A program made the translations under genes and the position numbers. 64,000 nt of DNA from CAYMZZ01 sp044463125 (lineage in GTDB: Bacteria > Bacteroidota > Bacteroidia > Chitinophagales > Chitinophagaceae). Location: positions 1 to 64,000 of the forward strand of contig JBIQMS010000012.1 in assembly GCA_044463125.1 (NCBI GenBank), in the 5' to 3' direction. Shown piece by piece: positions 59,601 to 64,000 of this stretch (positions are counted from its first letter, which is position 1; the number at the start of each line of letters is the position of its first letter). The notes below the pieces were generated by a model that worked only from the letters and a program-made list of their open reading frames with translations, ran no database searches and was not told the origin of the DNA.

Positions 59601-61641
59601 TATGTGTACCTACATCGAGGCTGCTTTTATAAAATCTAATAGCATTGATAAATCCATCTACATTCGATTTGAAACGCATACCCAACACGATTCCGTTCTC
59701 TGCACCCGCATCCTGTTGATTGGTTAATGCGGGGGTTTGAGAAGTTTCAAATACAGAACATGGACAATTCGGTGGTGCAGGGGGACCAACAGTCACGTTC
59801 ACGGCGTTGGCGGCGGGGGCCGTGCCCTCGTCTTCAATATTTCCGGAATCATCTACTGCGCGTACTTTGATTACCACGGCACCCTGAACAGTGGGTGTCC
59901 AGGCGAATTGCCAGTTGGTGCTGCCTTCGGCCACTACCTGCCAGGTAGCGCCTCCATCGAGCGACAATTCAATGGTTGCCACCTGCGCGTTGTCGGATGC
60001 GGTTCCCTGTATAGTGATTGCTTCGTTAACGGGTATGGTGGCTCCTTCCAGCGGAGTGGTGATGATGGAAATGGGCTTTGTAATATCCGTGCTCTGTGTG
60101 GCAGCCACCAATCCTGCCATCAGGGTTTCGGGCTGCACACCCATGTCGGCAAAAAGATTGACGGTAGCCTGCTGCATATCCGGATCAGGATCTTCTTCAC
60201 CCCGGTCATGAAAACTGTCGAGTCCCCAGGACCATTGCACTGTGCCTGCGCCAAATACCAGCGCGCCACTGCTATGCCGGTAAAGAGAAAGTTTATGGAT
60301 CTTGCCATTCACATTCGTACGCGAAAGGCGGATACGGCCTGCCGGATAAGTGGTAGCATAAGTGGATTGCTCAAAGTCCAGCTCATAGCCCAGTGTTCCA
60401 TCCGGAAAAACTTTTTCGTCTTCACCACCTAAACTGGCGATGGAAGTATTTCGCCAAAAGCGGAGATTCCGGTAAGTGGAGGGTACACGTAGGGAGGTGG
60501 TAAACAAATCCCAGCCAATCTGGCCTGTTAAAGAATTTTCGGGGTTATTTCCGCCAAATCCTTCACCGCTTGGCGTGCGCCACAAACCCGTCCATTCAGG
60601 ACTGGGGTCGCATTTGTTGCCACAGAAAATTTCGCCGAGGTCTCCTTCTTTATAGCAAACCAGGGTGCGATAAGGGGTATTGTTGCCGTCGACACTATTC
60701 TCCCAGCGGGTTTTCCAGTACACTTCATTACCACTGAAAAATGCCAGATGAACACCAGCAGCGCGTGCATTTTCCACGGCTGTCCGCTGCTCTGCCGACC
60801 AGTATTCGTCGTGCCCTACGGAAAGAAACACCTTATGCTGCAGGATCTTTGATCCATCGCGCGCCATATCCAGGTTGGTGGTGTACGCGATATCATACCC
60901 ATTGCGCTCCAGAAAACGGATCATGGGATATTCCGCATTGAAAATCCAGTCTTCGCCCTCTCCTCCGCCACCGCCACCCGCGCGAGTTACAAAGGGACGA
61001 TTGTAGCTAACCTTAACCGCATGTCCTTGCGGGTAAGAAGTAGACCCCACATAAAGGCTGTTACCGCCATATACGTTGTAGGCCTGCCAGGTGGCATCAG
61101 ACGCCTGGAAGAAAAGATCCGCATTGCTGGCATCATCGCGCACGATAAAGGGGATATGACTCTTGCCATTATTGTCCGTACGTTGCAATAACGCAATATA
61201 ATATCCTGATACTGCATTGGCCGGAACATCCCAGTAACCTGATTCGGCCCAGTTGCCGCAGTCGACAATACCGGTTGCCGGATCCTCAATAGGTTCAGGC
61301 TGGTTTTGGGGAAGAGTGGCCGTGATCACGCCATTGCCCCAGTTACGGGCGCCCAGTCCACCATAATACCCAAGTCGGTATATGGTAATGGTATAATCAT
61401 TGGCATCCGTATCAATCTTAAAATAGATACGGTTTCCTTTATTTACACTAATATCTGTAGCAAATCCCTGTATGCTAAGGTCGCCGGCGCCATTTACATC
61501 CCATTCGGTATTGGGGCTGCCGGGCAGGGCGTTCTCTGTAACGATTGCGTTCTGTGCTGTTGTAGTTAAAAACAACAGCGAAAAGATAAGGCATACGAAT
61601 AGTTGCTGCCGATAGGTACACGTCTTTAGAATCCCGTCCAT
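56686..61641 (-). CDS. Giant multidomain protein ending in a type I dockerin
   Basis: A 1651-residue exported protein (signal FVCLIFSLLFLTTTAQ). Domains, by residue: 31-510 like the N,N-dimethylformamidase large subunit (SVGHDEYWS at 275-282); 521-618 Ig-like; 628-792 DUF4082; 797-903 SbsA Ig-like; 918-1150 ThuA/glutaminase-like (VIHSAANPFS, GHPMGEG); 1160-1410 polysaccharide deacetylase-like (MTGDDHLND, ALHPNTDC); 1495-1570 prealbumin-like; 1590-1651 dockerin, with two F-hand repeats GDATNNNVINLSDLGLLISS and ADLNGNGVVNLADLGLLISN. There is no T9SS sorting domain, unlike its operon partner. The catalytic function is unproven; a surface polysaccharide or adhesion role is inferred. Confidence 0.85.
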   Translation of the reverse strand: MDGILKTCTYRQQLFVCLIFSLLFLTTTAQNAIVTENALPGSPNTEWDVNGAGDLSIQGFATDISVNKGNRIYFKIDTDANDYTITIYRLGYYGGLGARNWGNGVITATLPQNQPEPIEDPATGIVDCGNWAESGYWDVPANAVSGYYIALLQRTDNNGKSHIPFIVRDDASNADLFFQASDATWQAYNVYGGNSLYVGSTSYPQGHAVKVSYNRPFVTRAGGGGGGEGEDWIFNAEYPMIRFLERNGYDIAYTTNLDMARDGSKILQHKVFLSVGHDEYWSAEQRTAVENARAAGVHLAFFSGNEVYWKTRWENSVDGNNTPYRTLVCYKEGDLGEIFCGNKCDPSPEWTGLWRTPSGEGFGGNNPENSLTGQIGWDLFTTSLRVPSTYRNLRFWRNTSIASLGGEDEKVFPDGTLGYELDFEQSTYATTYPAGRIRLSRTNVNGKIHKLSLYRHSSGALVFGAGTVQWSWGLDSFHDRGEEDPDPDMQQATVNLFADMGVQPETLMAGLVAATQSTDITKPISIITTPLEGATIPVNEAITIQGTASDNAQVATIELSLDGGATWQVVAEGSTNWQFAWTPTVQGAVVIKVRAVDDSGNIEDEGTAPAANAVNVTVGPPAPPNCPCSVFETSQTPALTNQQDAGAENGIVLGMRFKSNVDGFINAIRFYKSSLDVGTHTGKIWSDNGTLLAEVTFASEPAIGWVEQALDEPLAITANTLYVVSYHSQQGFYSKTNDYFSVEILNGPLTATKDGPPNGSNGVYLYNANHNFPTESFQADNYWVDVVFNTTAGPDVDPPGISSTKPIHESTNFAVAGSITVRFDEPMDETSLSSSTLELRDASNAPVACNVSYTAGTRTATITPNVNLAYSSIYTFTIKSGASGVKDQAGNELAADSVISFSTVDPPPGNPGEGPGGPILVIHSAANPFSRFTAEMLRAEGLNEFNVLDISAVDANVLLNYDVVILGEVAVDASQATLFSDFVDAGGTFIAFKPDSDLETLLGITNAGGSLSDQYLLINTGHPMGEGLVNETIQFHSAANQYNLNGAVSLATLYSNATTATAFPAATLREVGANGGKAVAFAYDLPKSIVYTRQGNPAWAGQKRDGTSGPIRSDDMFFGTNGDPHWIDFDKVAIPQADEQQRLLSSIIIKGNLHRKPLPKFWFLPQDFKAAVVMTGDDHLNDGTTGRFEIQKTLGPNTQQDVKDWKAVRSTSYIFNNTPITDSEAAAFEAQGFEIALHPNTDCENWDETSLNGFFSAQIPQLLSQLPSISAPVTNRTHCLTWSDWASQPKVSAQNGIRLDVNYYYWPAAWVQNRPGMFTGSGMPMRFADLDGSLIDVYQVPTQMTDESGIDYSLHISSLLDKAIGAEGYFGVFCANMHTDSAQHIGATTIINAAKARGVPVISARQMLNWLDGRNGSSFSNMSWNANELSFTINALINAYKMRAMLPLYSEDGILTALTRDGQPATYTVQTIKGTQYAFFDATNGAYVATYAEVQFANINGSVTLQGRPAAPNAQWEVPLKVDFYASGNNSTPAYTFDITTDQSGNFSISNIPVGTYTIAVKNAHTLKRVLVDQVLVAGNNALNFGTLLEGDATNNNVINLSDLGLLISSYNKILGDPAYVPNADLNGNGVVNLADLGLLISNYNQIGQNP

Positions 61642-61815
61642 TTTCTTTGTTTGGATTGGTATACGAAAAGGTTCTGAATTGGAAATTCAGGATATTAAAA
61701 CCAACTTGATCTTGTGGAGGATATTGGGTTACAGCATGAACCTTAAGCCATAGCCCGGGAGATATTTGAACGGATGTATGAAGCACATCCTTTGCATATC
61801 CAGTGGGTCAGGGGA

Positions 61816-61846
61816 TAAAGATACTCCAATTCATGAAACAAGCAAA
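61816..61846 (-). promoter_or_regulatory. Possible promoter of the cohesin-dockerin operon
   Basis: On the minus strand TTTG (61843-61846) and TATCTTTA (61816-61823, 7 of 8 to TAnnTTTG) are 19 bp apart. This leaves a leader of about 170 bases, which includes the small inverted repeat CTGAATT-GGA-AATTCAG (61674-61690). The rest of 61642-61984 shows nothing else I can name. Confidence 0.4.
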
Positions 61847-61984
61847 TCGTCTTTTTTCTATTTGTGGAAAAACCGGTGGATTTTAATCCGGCTCTTATGC
61901 AGCAAAAGTCCTCTGAAAATTGTCCCGGCCAATAATTATTTTCCCGACTCTTGCATAGCCTGTTGTTTTTCAGCGATCAGCGTT

Positions 61985-62665
61985 CTATTGCCGATTGCTG
62001 GTGTCCATTACAATCTTCTTCTTATTAAAATAATAGCCTAAAGAAATTCCCAGCCCCCTGTGCAAAATTTTTGGTCCACCATCCGCATTATTGAAGCTTC
62101 CCACTCCATGGGTGTACTGACCGTACAAAAATAGCCCAGAGGGCATTTCGTAGCCCAATTGAAAAAGAAAGCTGGCCGCATAGCGCCCGTATTCGCCAAA
62201 TCCAAATACAAGATCCTGCTCACGCCGGGAGCCATTCTTCAGATCAAACTTTTCTTTTCCCATTATTTGAAAATCGAGCGAAGGCCCCGCCTTGATAAAG
62301 AAATGATTAGCTGCCTTTCCCAGGTCATATTGCAGCAGGAAAGCCAGTTCGAAGCTGTGCATACGCAGGTCGTTATTTACCGCTTCAGGGTCCGGAGGAA
62401 AAGCAGGACTGGTCAGATCAACCTGATAACCTTTCATACTATAAAAAGCGGCCGGGGTAAAGTAGAGCTGATTGTCGAAAGGAATTTTCCATCCGGCACC
62501 CAACTGAAAACCGTATTTCGAAGAGGTTTCCTGCTTTTGGCCACTTTGGGTGTATTTGGCACTTGTTGCCTGTGGTCCTGCAAAGATGGCAAAGCTGGAT
62601 TGGGCATTGGCACCAAAAAACTGTGCCATCAGCAGGCAAGCACAAAAAAACAATCGCATACTCAT
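61985..62665 (-). CDS. PorT-like outer-membrane beta-barrel protein
   Basis: A 226-residue protein starting at the ATG at 62665 (signal LFFCACLLMAQFFGANAQ); the frame continues upstream to 62758 without a signal. Alternating aromatic strands follow: FAIFAGPQATSAKY, YGFQLGAGWKIPF, FFIKAGPSLDFQI, RGLGISLGYYFNKKK. Length and pattern fit the outer-membrane beta-barrel (PorT-like) family common in Bacteroidota. No function can be assigned. It lies upstream of the dockerin gene on the same strand but is separated by 343 bp and that operon's own promoter. Confidence 0.82.
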   Translation of the reverse strand: MSMRLFFCACLLMAQFFGANAQSSFAIFAGPQATSAKYTQSGQKQETSSKYGFQLGAGWKIPFDNQLYFTPAAFYSMKGYQVDLTSPAFPPDPEAVNNDLRMHSFELAFLLQYDLGKAANHFFIKAGPSLDFQIMGKEKFDLKNGSRREQDLVFGFGEYGRYAASFLFQLGYEMPSGLFLYGQYTHGVGSFNNADGGPKILHRGLGISLGYYFNKKKIVMDTSNRQ

Positions 62666-62821
62666 ATGTGGTGTGGGCCGGTCGAGCCGGTTCGTTTGGT
62701 GGAATAATGACTGTAAATCAGGGGGTAATAACACAGGAGCTACCGGCGGACAAGCCACTAGGGCAGGTACGGGGTGGGATCAGGGCGTAAAGAAAATAAA
62801 ATTAGCGGTAAAATCCAAGCA

Positions 62822-63352
62822 TCAGCGGGCCAGCCCGGGATCCTTGCTTCCCGGCTTATTATTATAGGTCTGCGAACCGCCTCGGGGGATAGAAAGACTT
62901 TTCCAGTCGCTTCCCTTTATTTGCCGGGCAATGTGCACAATCTGCCCAATATGATAGGGATAGTGTGCCATCTGACGGATGATTGCATCCATTACCCGCA
63001 ATTTTTCTCCTCTTATGGCTACTTCCCTGTCCAGGTCCGCTTCAGTAAGAGAACTCAAAGCGCCCAGGAAACAGTTCCATCCCTTTTCCCAAAGCTCCAT
63101 TAGTTCAGTACGACTGAGCCCTCTTTCTTCGAACTCCAGATCGCGTTGCCGCCAGGGTTTCTCCCCATCGCTGGTCAGAAAATCGGTAAAGCGACTGCAC
63201 ATATTTCCCGACATATGCTGTATGATGACGGCGATGCTGTTGTCGACATCAGACGCGCGATGGTGGAAATCCGCATCTTCTAATTGTGCAAAGCTTTGAT
63301 CGGCTAATTGTTTGTAATAGCGTATACGTGCGATACAGGAAGGCAGAAACAT
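62822..63352 (-). CDS. DinB-superfamily protein (DUF1572)
   Basis: A 176-residue four-helix-bundle protein. The metal-binding His triad of the DinB fold is represented by IIQHMSGNM, and the late motif MAHYPYHIGQIVHIARQIKG carries two more His residues. The segment SRFTDFLTSDGEKPWRQRD is typical of the DUF1572 branch. These proteins are thought to act as thiol-dependent transferases or damage-response factors; no specific substrate is evident. It stands alone between the barrel gene and the transpeptidase gene. Confidence 0.85.
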   Translation of the reverse strand: MFLPSCIARIRYYKQLADQSFAQLEDADFHHRASDVDNSIAVIIQHMSGNMCSRFTDFLTSDGEKPWRQRDLEFEERGLSRTELMELWEKGWNCFLGALSSLTEADLDREVAIRGEKLRVMDAIIRQMAHYPYHIGQIVHIARQIKGSDWKSLSIPRGGSQTYNNKPGSKDPGLAR

Positions 63353-63421
63353 AAACCCATTTGTTTTTGAACACCCTTGCTGAAATATTATAGTCGGGTA
63401 AAATCCTAATCAAAATCCTAG

Positions 63422-64000
63422 TTAAAGTCCTTCTGCATGATCATCTCCTCTTCGGTCGGCGATAGCTTCTATTTTTCCATCTGGATGAATGATGATCAGC
63501 TCGGTGCGACCGATAGCGCCACGTGTCAGGGTTTTGTAACCCATTTTGCGCAATTTCTCGGCAGTGGACTCGGGGAAATCCCGCTCCAGTAAAACCGTAT
63601 CGGGCAGCCACTGATGATGGAATTTAGGCTTGTTCACCGCATCTTCCGGGCTCAACCCAAACTCCAACACATTCAGCAGGGTTTGAAAAACGGATGTGGG
63701 AATGGTAGTGCCGCCCGGAGTACCGGTAACGATATAGGGCTTATTGTCGCGTAAAACAATGGTGGGTGTCATGGAGCTAAGCATTCTTTTACCCGGCTCA
63801 ATGGCATTGGCTTCGCCACCGACTGCTCCATACATATTTCGAACGCCGGGCTTGATGCTGAAATCATCCATCTCGTTATTTAGAAAGAATCCTGCGCTAC
63901 CCACCACTACGAGGCTACCATAGCCGTTGTTTAAAGTGGTAGTAACGGCCACCGCATTGCCTTCGGAGTCCACTACACTGAGGTGCGTGGTTTCTTCTGA
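63422..64000 (-). CDS. ggt: Gamma-glutamyltransferase, C-terminal part (runs off the window)
   Basis: Only the small-subunit end is inside the window: 192 residues plus stop, with the frame open to 64000. The autoprocessing nucleophile Thr is in EETTHLSVV at about 63986-63991, followed by NAVAVTTTLNNGYGSLVVV, then the GTPGGTTIPTSVFQ segment and the late RGDDHAEG motif that closes the active site. The enzyme transfers the gamma-glutamyl group of glutathione to amino acids or water in the periplasm. The large subunit and signal lie beyond the right edge. Confidence 0.93.
   Translation of the reverse strand, partial: SEETTHLSVVDSEGNAVAVTTTLNNGYGSLVVVGSAGFFLNNEMDDFSIKPGVRNMYGAVGGEANAIEPGKRMLSSMTPTIVLRDNKPYIVTGTPGGTTIPTSVFQTLLNVLEFGLSPEDAVNKPKFHHQWLPDTVLLERDFPESTAEKLRKMGYKTLTRGAIGRTELIIIHPDGKIEAIADRRGDDHAEGL

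Noticed and set aside
1..64000. tRNA or rRNA genes
   Set aside because: I looked at all intergenic stretches by eye and saw no cloverleaf with a TTCGA-type loop, nor rRNA-like sequence. A covariance-model scan would be needed to be certain.

Overview
The window reads as a chromosomal segment of a Bacteroidota bacterium, most likely of the Chitinophagaceae. The evidence is: many -7 promoter boxes of the form TAnnTTTG; proteins ending in type 9 secretion (T9SS) sorting domains; TonB-dependent and other outer-membrane barrels; a 7TMR-DISM histidine kinase; a PafA-type phosphatase; and a HisB fusion. Gene density is high. I saw no tRNA, rRNA, IS element, phage or CRISPR array. The family-level placement is an inference.

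Layout. 1-6.6 kb: acyl-CoA-binding protein, PafA phosphatase, MFS transporter, lipase lipoprotein, a possible 29-residue membrane peptide, a small cytochrome-like lipoprotein and a two-domain fasciclin lipoprotein. 7.1-14.5 kb: a complete histidine operon (hisGDCBHAFI) with its own promoter, a 16-residue leader peptide holding five His codons and an intrinsic terminator, i.e. a textbook attenuator. 14.5-32 kb: TonB receptor, response regulator, exonuclease, glycosyltransferase, EamA transporter, S9 peptidase, histidine phosphatase, 2-oxoacid dehydrogenase E2, CinA, PBP4-type carboxypeptidase, M50 protease, thioesterase, DoxX. 32-37.6 kb: a tight three-gene operon (TPR protein, outer-membrane barrel, HU-like membrane protein). 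37.8-53 kb: mostly housekeeping genes (methyltransferase, glutaminyl cyclase, M43 metalloprotease, pyrF, acyl-CoA dehydrogenase, aroK, sensor kinase, ftsK, lolA, kdsA, epimerase, acylphosphatase, free-Met-sulfoxide reductase).

The most unusual genes lie at 54.7-61.6 kb on the minus strand. This is a two-gene operon closed by a strong terminator. The first gene encodes a 1651-residue multidomain protein ending in a type I dockerin. The second encodes a protein with an N-terminal cohesin-like domain and a C-terminal T9SS sorting domain. Both carry a DUF4082 domain. This looks like a miniature cohesin-dockerin system in which the T9SS-anchored partner may hold the large dockerin protein on the cell surface.

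The second unusual layer is non-coding. At least eight intergenic regions are filled by nested inverted arrays of short tandem repeats. An outer module (ACGTATTACGT-like, GTGAATC-like, GTTGATTC-like or AAATCCCC-like) encloses an inner TTTAGGG-like module, and sometimes a CTGCGGAAAT-like innermost element. The arms often start exactly at stop codons, and in convergent gene pairs run from stop to stop. They supply the last codons of hisC, pyrF and a methyltransferase gene. Two copies of the innermost element, 32 kb apart and in opposite orientation, share arms and core, so at least that part is a real dispersed repeat family. The window ends inside a gamma-glutamyltransferase gene.
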